The position numbers and the translations under genes are program-made. A stretch of DNA of 11,179 nt from CAZEAC01 sp964510065 (lineage in GTDB: Bacteria > Bdellovibrionota_C > UBA2361 > CAIXSY01), in NCBI GenBank assembly GCA_964510065.1, contig CAZEAC010000118.1, positions 1-11,179 of the forward strand, written 5' to 3'. Shown piece after piece: positions 1-5,364 of this stretch. Under the pieces are notes generated by a model, which had not been told where the DNA came from, ran no database searches, and saw only the letters and a list, made by a program, of their open reading frames with translations. The first letter of the stretch is position 1, and every line of letters begins with the position of its first letter.

Positions 1-85
1 TTATAGCAGGAGAACCTCTAATTTCAGCTGGTACTATTTTAGGGGCTCACGTCCGTGCGAATTTAAGTTACGCGAATAGAAGACT

Positions 86-117
86 AGAAGACTTGGTGCT
101 AGAAGAAGACTTGGTGC
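86..117. repeat. 14-bp direct repeat, two copies
   Basis: AGAAGACTTGGTGC occurs at 86-99 and exactly again at 104-117, an 18-bp period. The second copy runs directly into the inverted REP-like sequence at 116-126. No gene covers it. In the rest of 1-353 I see only loosely repeated short words (for example CCTGAAAA at 130-137 and 141-148) and no convincing coding region. Confidence 0.6.
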
Positions 118-126
118 CGCCCTACT
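116..126 (-). repeat. Degenerate inverted REP-like element
   Basis: On the reverse strand this reads AGTAGGGCGGC, one mismatch from the AGTAGGCCGGC core found three times at 1301-1378 on the forward strand. The match to the middle copy continues with ACC, then one mismatch, then A, giving 14 of 16 identical positions. It lies beyond the 3' end of the transposase gene, in the opposite orientation to the upstream cluster. That is the usual arrangement of REP elements flanking their own transposase. The short length means chance similarity cannot be excluded. Confidence 0.4.
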
Positions 127-353
127 CGCCCTGAAAATCACCTGAAAAGGAGTAGAACCTCAAAAATAGATCCTGAAACGATTCGATCTGCCGAGGAGCA
201 GCGACTATGGGTTGCTGCAAGCGCAAGGGGCTTGTGGCAAATGGCTTATCTGGAAGCCAAAGGCTCTCGATATGACACGGAGTAACTCAGCGCAGCAGCG
301 CGAGGCTGCGCAAGAAAGCGAAAATACAAAATACTCTTCAGGCGTATAGAGCT

Positions 354-1250
354 CTAAGCGAATACCGGATTCGCTCTTCGAATCGCCGAAGGCGGGAAAA
401 ATCCAGGGGGCCACATAACGGTAAAGTTCCCGCTTCTCCAGCAGTCAAGTACTTCTCGACACTGTGCAATCGACTCTTCGATAAAGGATAAATAGCTTGC
501 CCTAATTTCTTGGTCCCAACAGATGCAATATAACCGTCTGCCTCGCTTCGTTGGTACATAGTCGTCATCTGTTGGCTTTGCGACTTCCGAGAGAGGTCGC
601 GCTGTAGGCACTTTTTGTTTACTAGACGCCCTGCCAGACAGCTTTAACTCCCTTGCCCTGGCTATCATTCGAAGTAGTTCAGCTTTGATAGTCGCTTTTG
701 AACTCGATGAAAGCTTAGCGAGCCATGCGAAAGGGGAGATGTTGAGAATTGCCGGAGCTGAAGTGCCATTTTCGTCTTTCGAATGAGTCCGGTAGTGCCG
801 TTGGCAGACCTTAGAGTGCTTACCTGAGGTAAACATCTGCCAACTGTTACAGTACATCATTCTTGACGAATAATTCTGGTTATAAAGATATGTAATATAG
901 TGCATTGCCTCCTCCTCCCCTAGGAGTACGGGTGAGTCGTACCCTTCACACCAAAGAGTTTTCTTCTGCCTTCCACGAATCTTATTGACCATATGGGAGA
1001 GCTCCTGTTTGACGTATCCAACAAACAGTGGAACGTGTTCAGGATTCTGGGCGCAAAGGAGTATATGTATGTGATTTGCCTCGAGATCGAAGGCGACGAG
1101 ATCCACTGGATAGAGCTCGAGAGCTCGCGCCAGAATGGCGTCCAGTGCGTCTGAAAAGAGATGCGCCTCCTTGAAAGGGAGTCCCTCCTCGGTTCGACTG
1201 GTAATAAAGTAGAGTGAGCCGTGCTCAAAATATTTCAATGGGTTTGGCAT
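354..1250 (-). CDS. REP-associated Y1 (HUH) transposase
   Basis: This 298-residue protein resembles the IS200-like/RAYT single-strand transposases. These nick and rejoin single-stranded DNA through a tyrosine, using an HUH motif to hold the metal. The N-terminus (residues 1-20, MPNPLKYFEHGSLYFITSRT) has the typical start of these enzymes. N-H-I-H at 59-62 is the HUH motif. The helix AMHYITYLYNQN at 115-126 holds the candidate catalytic tyrosines Y118 and Y121, in the position where relatives have Y-x-x-N-P. Relatives often run to about 150-220 residues, so the region after about residue 150 is an extension; it is rich in Lys and Arg around 205-240 and ends in a W-P-P-G-F-F-P-P segment. The start follows AAGG very closely, so initiation strength is uncertain. 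REP-like repeats lie upstream. The family call is fairly secure; present activity is unknown. Confidence 0.85.
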   Translation of the reverse strand: MPNPLKYFEHGSLYFITSRTEEGLPFKEAHLFSDALDAILARALELYPVDLVAFDLEANHIHILLCAQNPEHVPLFVGYVKQELSHMVNKIRGRQKKTLWCEGYDSPVLLGEEEAMHYITYLYNQNYSSRMMYCNSWQMFTSGKHSKVCQRHYRTHSKDENGTSAPAILNISPFAWLAKLSSSSKATIKAELLRMIARARELKLSGRASSKQKVPTARPLSEVAKPTDDDYVPTKRGRRLYCICWDQEIRASYLSFIEESIAQCREVLDCWRSGNFTVMWPPGFFPPSAIRRANPVFA

Positions 1251-1300
1251 ACCTTACTATTCGAGGAAGTCGCTGAATAGTTTCCTGGTATTTCTCACGA

Positions 1301-1378
1301 AGTAGGCCGGCTCCGGAGGGGAAGTAGGCCGGCACCGAACCGAAAACCGAACCGAAACAGTAGGCCGGCTCCGGAGGG
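1301..1378 (+). repeat. REP-like GTAG repeat cluster
   Basis: Two identical 20-bp copies, AGTAGGCCGGCTCCGGAGGG, lie at 1301-1320 and 1359-1378. A third, partial copy (AGTAGGCCGGC) lies at 1323-1333. Each contains the GTAG tetranucleotide followed by the self-complementary words GCCGGC and, in the full copies, CTCCGGAG. They start about 50 bp upstream of the RAYT transposase start. GTAG-headed palindromes next to a RAYT gene are the expected substrate of that enzyme; assigning them here as its REPs is inference. Confidence 0.6.
1334..1357. repeat. Perfect 12-bp tandem duplication
   Basis: ACCGAACCGAAA is present at 1334-1345 and again, directly abutting, at 1346-1357. It forms the whole spacer between the second and third REP-like copies. 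Each unit is itself built from ACCGAA-like words, which suggests slippage or duplication inside the REP cluster. Confidence 0.75.
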
Positions 1379-1385
1379 CAAACTG

Positions 1386-1482
1386 TTCGGACACCCAAAC
1401 TATTTTCGGACCCCCAAACTTCCGCTAGAGCCTAAGCCTTTAGATTGATTAGAATTAATTCCTTTCCGTAGCTTGGGTGTCC
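1386..1482. repeat. 16-bp direct repeats with an inverted arm
   Basis: TTCGGACACCCAAACT (1386-1401) is repeated with one mismatch at 1405-1420. The word GGACACCCAA (1389-1398) returns as its exact reverse complement, TTGGGTGTCC, at 1473-1482. The stretch lies between the REP-like cluster and the next forward gene. It may be part of the transposase-associated repeat region or a regulatory site for either gene; the sequence does not decide. From 1483 to 1669 I see nothing definite. Confidence 0.55.
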
Positions 1483-1669
1483 AATACCTCCTTTTCTTCC
1501 GCTCGGAGAAACTCGCAGTTCGGTAGGTAGGGTGCGCTCGAAACGACACGAGAATTGGTTACCGACTCACGGTTCTAATTAGATTTGATTGGCATGCGAG
1601 TTGCAAAGCCCATTAGGGAATGCGCCTGAGAGGAGAGGGGCAGCAAACAATCAATACTCAAAAGAAGCT

Positions 1670-1675
1670 AGGAGG
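1670..1675 (+). promoter_or_regulatory. Ribosome binding site deciding the start at 1679
   Basis: AGGAGG at 1670-1675 sits three bases before ATG 1679, a rather short spacing. It supports this ATG over the in-frame TTG at 1589, because the protein from 1679 opens directly with a signal peptide. Confidence 0.6.
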
Positions 1676-1678
1676 TGT

Positions 1679-2629
1679 ATGAAGAAAAAGTCCACTAGGA
1701 TCAAGAATGTTCTACTTGCAAGCATGATGTCGAGTGCTGTGCTCTTAGCGCCTTTATCAAAAGGCCACACGCAGTCACTTGTAGATAGCTCGTTACTCAC
1801 TTCACTAATTTCGGTTGTTTCGATCAATGCGCTTAAGGATCTTCAAGCGAAGGTAAATTTGAACTTAAACGCGCAGCAAGCGGACGAATTGCTGTTGGAC
1901 GTTGCCTCTCTGTATGCGGCGCTTCAGGTTGAGGCGCCGGAACTTGCAAATGCGTCCGATATGCAGCGAGCGATAATTCTTGGTCGAGTTGTAAACAAAG
2001 TTTTTGAAGCAGTCGCAGCAGCGCTTAACGGCGAAGAGTTGCCTGATATTGACGCGCTCCTTGACGAGTTAGTAAAAGCGTTGCTTCCAAAAGTCAAACT
2101 TCATATTCCTCAAGGAATGAACATCTTGTCCTTTCCCGTAGATAACTTGTCAGGAAACGATATTCGAGATTTCCTCAAAGATCTTGGAGAAGAGCGAGAA
2201 ATTAATATTATTCGTTTTGATAATACAACTGGGAGCTGGACTACTTTTGTGCTCTATGCCCCAGGTATCGGCTGGTATGCGGATCGTGAGGAGGACTTCA
2301 AGTTTAGACCGGGCGAGGCGTTTGCCTTAGATCTTTTCGGCCCGACAATTGATGTTGAAGTTGAAGGACTTGGGATCCCGTTCGACTTCAGCCAGCTTAG
2401 TACAGGCCACTTGAATTTAATCGGCGCTTCAAATGAACAAGCAGGACCGGTTCGCAATTTAAATATTCAATTTGCCGCAGGTAATATTATTTACAAGTGG
2501 CAGCCATTCTCGAGCACCGGGCGATGGATAAGGCACAAATTTGGTGCGGACGGTCTTTGGCGACTTGACAATGGCAGCGTGCAGGAACCAGTTATGGCGC
2601 CTGGAGAAGGGTTCTTCATTAACCGATAA
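1679..2629 (+). CDS. Exported protein with duplicated C-terminal domain
   Basis: This 316-residue protein has a function I do not recognise. It starts with a clear Sec signal peptide: a basic MKKKSTRIK, then a hydrophobic stretch to about residue 26, with cleavage likely near 30-33. Residues 35-140 look helical and acidic (LNLNAQQADELLLDVASLYAA). The remainder looks like two related beta-rich modules, about 143-222 and 232-316. Shared landmarks are G-x-N-I/L near the start, NIIRFD (176) versus NIIYKW (259), GSW versus GRW, and RPGEAF (210) versus APGEGF (307). The second copy ends the protein. 'Gx-N-L-I ... W ... PGEGFF' modules are common in exported proteins of several Gram-negative phyla, but I cannot name this one. 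A short-spaced AGGAGG favours ATG 1679. A stem-loop follows the stop, and the next gene is convergent. Confidence 0.8.
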   Translation: MKKKSTRIKNVLLASMMSSAVLLAPLSKGHTQSLVDSSLLTSLISVVSINALKDLQAKVNLNLNAQQADELLLDVASLYAALQVEAPELANASDMQRAIILGRVVNKVFEAVAAALNGEELPDIDALLDELVKALLPKVKLHIPQGMNILSFPVDNLSGNDIRDFLKDLGEEREINIIRFDNTTGSWTTFVLYAPGIGWYADREEDFKFRPGEAFALDLFGPTIDVEVEGLGIPFDFSQLSTGHLNLIGASNEQAGPVRNLNIQFAAGNIIYKWQPFSSTGRWIRHKFGADGLWRLDNGSVQEPVMAPGEGFFINR

Positions 2630-2645
2630 CTCTTCCCATCTTCGT

Positions 2646-2676
2646 GTGGCGTCCGGGAATTTCCCGGCGCCACTTT
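2646..2676 (+). terminator. Hairpin terminator after the exported protein
   Basis: GTGGCG then CCGGG (2646-2657, with a bulged T at 2652) pairs with CCCGG-CGCCAC (2663-2673) across the loop AATTT. This gives an 11-bp GC-rich stem. Only a short T run (2674-2676) follows on the forward strand, so termination may be modest. It lies 17 bases after the forward stop and about 100 bases beyond the stop of the convergent reverse gene, so it may also stop the opposing transcript. Confidence 0.6.
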
Positions 2677-2778
2677 CAAAGGTGGATACATAAGATTACA
2701 CTGTGGCTTGCGGCGATTTGGTCTTACGTTCCATGGTGGAATCTAAAATAGGTATCTCTTTGTGCGCTTTTGAAAAAT

Positions 2779-3984
2779 TCAAAGTATTGAAGTTGGATCG
2801 GCCAGGGTAATTAAAGTCTTGCCCGTCGAACCGTTTGTCGCGGACTCTGACACGTTTAGAGTATCCACATCCGCGCCTCCACCGCCGTTGCCGCCTGAAC
2901 CTCCACCGCCGGGCCCACCGGAGGACGGATTTCCGGTAACTGTGCCGCTCACGGTGCCTCCGGCTCCGCCACTTACGACAAGAGTTCCACCATTCGCTGG
3001 CGTCACTGTGGGCGCCACCAATCGAATGATGCCACCGCCGCCACCACCGCCGGCTCCAGCGAGAGAGCCACTCTCGCGTCCTGCACCCCCAATGGCAGAA
3101 ATAGCGCCGTTCTGGGTAATTGTTCCGGGTGTACCGAGTAGTACTGTTCCACCGCCACCTCCGGCGCACCCTGTGTTTACCCCTGTGGTGCCGTCTGCTG
3201 TAATGCTCGCACTTGAGGAGATAGTGATGCCAGATTTGGCAAGTAGGGCAAACGTTCCTCCACCCGATCCGCCTGACTGTATATAGCGGCCCATCCCCGC
3301 GCCGCCGGGTTTCATAGTGTAAGAAGTGATATTTGGAACGTCACCTGCAAGGAGCCCATTCCCTCCGATGCCTCCAAACCTAGCGGTTCCCGAAGGCCCA
3401 ATTTCACCCGGGCCTGCACCTCTTAAAGAGATTCCTTGCGGAGGAAATATAAAGGCAGAAGTTACGGAAGTATTGCTCGTCACGAGAAATAAACCGCCAG
3501 TGCTTCCCGTCTGCACGTTAATCATACCATCAATCGAGGCTGTTCCAAGACACCTGATAACGGTTCCACTTTGTACTGTCAAAACGGCGCCGGCCGAAAT
3601 GCTACAATCGGTAAATTGATAGTTGCCGCCAAGCGGAGGTGAACTACTCCAAGATGTGTTTGTGCTTATGTTGAGCGCACCAGCGGATCCATTGCCGTAG
3701 AGCGCTAATTTTCCGTCGGCTCCGTCTGAGCCTGACGCGCCGGTTTCTCCAGTGTCACCTTTATCGCCTTTTGACCCCGAAATGGCGCTTAAAGCGATCG
3801 ATCCTCGAGGACACTTGCCTTTCTTAAGGGCAACTTGTTTCGCGCTTGTTCTCTTATTGGCAGGATTGAAGGAGAATTTAAGGCAGTCCGCTGATACACG
3901 GTCGTGACTCAAAAGGAGCAATATCACAATTACGTACCTAATTTTATTGCACATATCGATGTTCATCCGTCTAACAAGCCGCAT
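2779..3984 (-). CDS. Exported collagen-like, glycine-rich surface protein
   Basis: This is a probable secreted or surface structural or adhesive protein of up to 401 residues; no enzyme motif is seen. A hydrophobic segment (YVIVILLLL, about 17-25) followed by VSA makes a signal peptide with cleavage near residue 32. No lipobox is present. A short Cys-containing segment (C34 and C58) leads into seven collagen-like G-x-y triplets at 70-91 (GSKGDKGDTGETG and onward). From about 100 the chain is rich in Gly, Ser and Thr with beta-type repeats and poly-Gly runs such as AGAGGGGGGG near 305-320. The protein ends with hydrophobic LITLADPTSIL. Starts at codon 1, 7 (3966) or 11 (3954) all keep the signal peptide, and none has a good ribosome site; the longest is listed. 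The Gly-codon bias makes the opposite strand falsely open. Collagen-like segments in such proteins usually act as stalks. Confidence 0.75.
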   Translation of the reverse strand: MRLVRRMNIDMCNKIRYVIVILLLLSHDRVSADCLKFSFNPANKRTSAKQVALKKGKCPRGSIALSAISGSKGDKGDTGETGASGSDGADGKLALYGNGSAGALNISTNTSWSSSPPLGGNYQFTDCSISAGAVLTVQSGTVIRCLGTASIDGMINVQTGSTGGLFLVTSNTSVTSAFIFPPQGISLRGAGPGEIGPSGTARFGGIGGNGLLAGDVPNITSYTMKPGGAGMGRYIQSGGSGGGTFALLAKSGITISSSASITADGTTGVNTGCAGGGGGTVLLGTPGTITQNGAISAIGGAGRESGSLAGAGGGGGGGIIRLVAPTVTPANGGTLVVSGGAGGTVSGTVTGNPSSGGPGGGGSGGNGGGGADVDTLNVSESATNGSTGKTLITLADPTSIL

Positions 3985-4271
3985 CCGAAGTTTTCAATTC
4001 ATGCCTATCATTTTTTAGGGCTTATCGTAAGTAAGGTGAAATCGTAATCAGGGCTAACCCCCTAATTTACCTGCTGCTATTTAGTTTGCGAGTATGGGTG
4101 TCCAGCTTTTTTGATGAGTGGTCGCGGTTTTTGTGAAGAAATTATCTTTGTGCTTCTTTGATAGGGCAGAGATTTCAATTACTATTACATCTTGTCGCTC
4201 CATAGGAGGATTTGGTTTTTTGCAATTTGTTGAGGTGAGCTGGGTGTTTATGGTGTGAGCCCTATAGCGAT

Positions 4272-4288
4272 GCACGCACGGGGCGTGC
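4272..4288. repeat. GC-rich hairpin
   Basis: GCACGC (4272-4277) pairs with GCGTGC (4283-4288) around the loop ACGGG. A looser second pair, GAAGCG (4291-4296) with CGCTTC (4315-4320), follows directly. Confidence 0.45.
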
Positions 4289-4365
4289 GCGAAGCGTCTT
4301 TTGTTTCATATGTGCGCTTCACAGCTATATCGTCTGGTACTGCAATATCAGGCGAGCTACTCAAC

Positions 4366-4403
4366 AAAGGTCCCTACTGGGCTCGCTCAGTAGGGTTCCC
4401 TTT
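4366..4403. repeat. Two-part hairpin with CAGTAGGG arm
   Basis: CCCTACTG (4372-4379) pairs perfectly with CAGTAGGG (4388-4395), with an 8-base loop GGCTCGCT. An outer AAAGG (4366-4370) pairs with CCTTT (4399-4403) beyond a small internal loop, giving 13 bp in total. An alternative stem uses GCGAGC at 4352-4357 with GCTCGC at 4381-4386. Its role is unknown. Confidence 0.55.
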
Positions 4404-4404
4404 C

Positions 4405-4513
4405 GAAACCGGCAGTTAAGAGGCATTGGCCGCGGGTTAACGGCGATGCTTTTTGGATAATCCATTCCCGGCGGGCATTACGCGACCGCTTATAGGGATT
4501 AACTGCCGGTTTC
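4405..4513. repeat. 15-bp perfect inverted repeat, 109-bp element
   Basis: GAAACCGGCAGTTAA (4405-4419) is the exact reverse complement of TTAACTGCCGGTTTC (4499-4513), with 79 bp between. Inside lies a terminator-like hairpin (4423-4454). The size and ends resemble a small non-autonomous element (MITE-like) or a long-stem RNA. Flanking CTTTC words (4400-4404 and 4516-4520) could be an imperfect target duplication, but the right copy is two bases away from the arm. Confidence 0.65.
4423..4454 (+). terminator. Terminator-like hairpin inside the inverted repeat
   Basis: GCATTGGCCG (4423-4432) pairs with CGGCGATGC (4441-4449) using one bulge and one G-T pair, with loop CGGGTTAA. TTTTT (4450-4454) follows directly on the forward strand. 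No forward-strand gene lies upstream to be terminated, so it would act on an unidentified short transcript or be incidental. Confidence 0.4.
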
Positions 4514-4525
4514 AGCTTTCAAGGG

Positions 4526-4586
4526 GTCGCTTCTGCAAAAGGTTTTTTTTGATTTCGGCAAAAGCCTCAAAAAAATATGGAGCGAC
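4526..4586 (-). terminator. Nested hairpin terminator of the polysaccharide group
   Basis: TTTTTTTGA (4544-4552) pairs with TCAAAAAAA (4567-4575). A GGC-AAAA-GCC mini-stem (4557-4566) lies inside, and GTCGCT/AGCGAC (4526-4531 and 4581-4586) forms an outer clamp. It lies just downstream of the methyltransferase stop on the reverse strand. It is AT-rich and so not a textbook GC-rich terminator, but it is well placed to end the operon. Confidence 0.4.
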
Positions 4587-4604
4587 TTCCTAACTTAAAT
4601 CGAA

Positions 4605-5333
4605 TTAGCTTTCTTTCGAATAAATGAAAGAGATCGTTGCGCGAAACTTTCGCAACGACTCGCTACTGAGTAACTTAAGCACGAGCAGCTCGACAAAATT
4701 GAGAAGTGGAATCCTTTGAAAGGAGCCATTACTTCCACCCATGACAATTTGATCAACCTTAAATCCAGTTTGCGAAGCAAAATAACGTACCGCGGACTCG
4801 GTATTGATTCTGTAGTATGCCGGGAAAACATCGTCTTCTGCGCGTCGCTCGAGCCACCATACAAGCTTTTTTTTGAGGCGATCAGGTATCAGTGAAGCAA
4901 TAAAAATAAGGTAGTATTTATAATTCGAAGTGTGCGCAATCATCTTTCCGCCAGGTTTTAGAACACGGTGCACCTCGCGCAGCGCAAGCTCCGGTGTCTG
5001 AAGATGTTCGACGACCATGTTCATACTCACTAAATCGAAACTTTGGTCGGCAAATGGCAGGGCAAAGACCGATCCGTAAATTGCCGCATCGAGGAGTGGG
5101 TGCTCGCGCATTGCCTTATCCAGATCGAGTCCTACGAGCATATCGATATCTTTAACCCAGCGCGCCTGTTCATCGGGCGAAGCTGCCCATTCGGGAACAA
5201 TCTGTCTTCCGCAGCCGACGTCGAGCCAGCGAAGGCCCGGTTTAAGAAGCGGTCGGACAAGCGCAGCGTACCGAATCTGTGAGTTGGAGATATCGACACC
5301 GAGTGCCGAGCGGATTTTCTCGTAGCTATTCAT
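4605..5333 (-). CDS. Class I SAM-dependent methyltransferase
   Basis: This 242-residue methyltransferase (Methyltransf_11-like Rossmann fold) transfers a methyl group from S-adenosylmethionine to an unknown acceptor. Motif I, W-L-D-V-G-C-G, is at 36-42. The acidic strand GLDLD is at 68-72. The post-motif segment ALPFADQSFDLVSMNMVVEHL is at 91-111, in two adjacent parts. EVHRVLKPGGKMI at 120-132 is the usual strand-5 region. There is no signal peptide, so it is cytosolic, although hydrophobic YYLIFIASLI near 140 may favour membrane association. It starts 31 bp after the GT4 stop, on the same strand, so it is probably co-transcribed. The context suggests O-methylation of a sugar or a lipid-linked precursor. 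A weak GGAACGG lies upstream of ATG 5333. The fold is secure; the substrate is inference. Confidence 0.85.
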   Translation of the reverse strand: MNSYEKIRSALGVDISNSQIRYAALVRPLLKPGLRWLDVGCGRQIVPEWAASPDEQARWVKDIDMLVGLDLDKAMREHPLLDAAIYGSVFALPFADQSFDLVSMNMVVEHLQTPELALREVHRVLKPGGKMIAHTSNYKYYLIFIASLIPDRLKKKLVWWLERRAEDDVFPAYYRINTESAVRYFASQTGFKVDQIVMGGSNGSFQRIPLLNFVELLVLKLLSSESLRKFRATISFIYSKES

Positions 5334-5364
5334 GATAACCGTTCCAGTTGGACCTTACCCATGC

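Larger units (their letters stand above)
116..1482. mobile_element. Putative REP/RAYT unit
   Basis: This spans the Y1 transposase gene, the REP-like GTAG repeats on its 5' side and a single inverted copy beyond its 3' end. Known RAYT genes are single-copy, domesticated relatives of IS200/IS605 transposases and are commonly bracketed by inverted REP sequences beginning with a GTAG or GGAG tetranucleotide. The outer boundaries are inferred. The right limit is set at the last inverted-repeat arm (1473-1482), and no target-site duplication is seen, as expected for this class. Confidence 0.4.
3985..4604. other. Gene-free, hairpin-rich intergenic region
   Basis: I find no convincing gene in these 620 bases between two reverse-strand genes. 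The left part (to about 4260) is AT-rich and largely featureless. The right part holds several palindromes, listed separately: 4272-4288, 4366-4403, 4405-4513 and 4526-4586. The density of paired segments is much higher than in the other intergenic parts of the window. It could be a degraded mobile element, a structured transcript or stacked terminators. Confidence 0.6.

Noticed and set aside
1301..1378. CRISPR array
   Set aside because: The repeats are GC palindromes at irregular spacing (22 and 36 bases) next to a RAYT gene. There are no spacers of uniform length and no cas genes.
1589..1678. Earlier TTG start for the exported protein
   Set aside because: It would put about 30 hydrophilic residues before the signal peptide. 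AGGAGG and the basic MKKK start point to ATG 1679.
2696..3286. Open frames rich in Arg/Trp (reverse) and Pro (forward) over the collagen-like gene
   Set aside because: They are by-products of Gly and Ser codon bias in the exported protein gene. Neither has a ribosome site or a domain.
4081..4275. 64-residue reverse frame in the intergenic region
   Set aside because: It has no recognisable domain, no hydrophobic segment and unremarkable composition. It is not needed to explain the region.
4405..4513. Integron attC site
   Set aside because: The size and inverted repeat fit, but the ends read GTTAA inward to TTAAC instead of the required RYYYAAC ... GTTRRRY. No integrase or cassette array is present.
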